From NCBI RefSeq assembly GCF_005795905.1, contig NZ_VAWE01000001.1, positions 3,010,501 to 3,074,500 of the forward strand: a stretch of 64,000 bases of DNA. Direction: 5' to 3'. The translations under genes and the position numbers were made by a program. The stretch's first letter is position 1, and every line of letters starts with the position of its first letter. Of this stretch, positions 63,772 to 64,000 are shown piece after piece. The stretch comes from Streptomyces marianii. GTDB lineage: Bacteria > Actinomycetota > Actinomycetes > Streptomycetales > Streptomycetaceae. Below the pieces are notes generated by a model, which had not been told where the DNA came from, made no database searches, and saw only the letters and a program-made list of their open reading frames with translations.

Positions 63772-64000
63772 TCCACCTTACGAACCACCCGCCGGCCCTT
63801 CGGCCTGCGTCCCGCACGCGCTGATCGACGGCACGTTCCGGCATGGCGAACGACCCCCTCACACGTGCGGGAGCTCCCGACGCAGGACACCCGCGCCCTC
63901 GTCGACGCGCGACGGGCAAGGCAGAAGGGGCACGTTCGCCGCCCCGGACCCGACAGGCGCGGTGCCGGGGCGGCCGTGCCGGGCGGCTACTTGAGGTAGA
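63772..64000. other. Right edge of the window, possible end of a minus-strand gene
   Basis: No complete gene is visible. Read on the minus strand, 63987-63998 gives Y-L-K-stop, which could be the last codons of a gene entering from the right. This is too short to identify. Confidence 0.25.

Overview
The window is a high-GC chromosomal segment from a Streptomyces or close relative. The evidence is GC-rich third codon positions throughout, a WhiB-like gene beside glpX, oxyR divergent from ahpCD, a SpoIIE-type phosphatase fused to an anti-sigma-like kinase domain, DUF1707 and DUF4245 proteins, and a chitinase promoter carrying a DasR-type operator. No rRNA, tRNA, CRISPR array or insertion sequence was seen.

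Left part (1-32150) is core chromosome. It holds a DUF6542 membrane protein, polyphosphate glucokinase, ispH, xseA/xseB, a RutE-like reductase, DUF4245, glpX, a WhiB-like regulator (probably wblI), a DUF1707 protein, both fumarase classes, a DUF402 protein, a SpoIIE-type phosphatase preceded by a coupled small ORF, a catalase, a class A penicillin-binding protein, an SPFH protein coupled to a small ribbon-helix-helix protein, oxyR/ahpC/ahpD, an AI-2E-type permease, a secreted SLT-domain cell wall hydrolase with a long structured leader, a PIN-PhoH ATPase, a cis-prenyltransferase, an aldo/keto reductase and a DUF2079 membrane protein. Strong hairpin terminators separate most of these units.

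Middle part (32400-57140) is a Tad (Flp-type IVb pilus) locus with unusual cargo. A prepilin peptidase (tadV) lies at 32501-33406. A long minus-strand cluster from 53627 to 40852 encodes a zinc-ribbon protein, CpaB, TadZ, two TadE-like pseudopilins, TadA, a repetitive ORF, TadB, TadC, a histidine kinase, a LuxR-type response regulator, Flp pilin, a TadG-like protein, a lipoprotein and an OmpA-domain protein. Between tadV and this cluster sits a polymorphic toxin (36585-38915) whose N-terminal part contains a complete Flp-pilin segment with the G-X4-E-Y prepilin cleavage signature and whose C-terminus looks like a Tox-REase-5 nuclease. An Imm52-like immunity gene and a broken gene follow it. 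Upstream of the cluster, at 54407, a second large protein carries the same pilin-like N-terminus and is followed by a lipoprotein and a small membrane protein.

Four promoters in this region (tadV, the toxin, flp and the 54407 gene) share a 16-bp palindrome, TGGGYCCNNGGGCCCA, placed 22-23 bp upstream of a TANNNT -10 box. This suggests one activator, perhaps the cluster's own LuxR-type regulator, controls pilin, peptidase and both pilin-tethered cargo proteins. The best candidate for an undescribed system here is a Tad-linked, pilin-tethered toxin delivery or display module.

Right part (57200-64000) returns to ordinary genes: a DasR-type-controlled GH18 chitinase, a non-canonical NRAMP-family transporter, a secreted M14 carboxypeptidase and a PLP-dependent amino acid deaminase-like protein. 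At the right edge only a possible last few codons of a minus-strand gene are visible.
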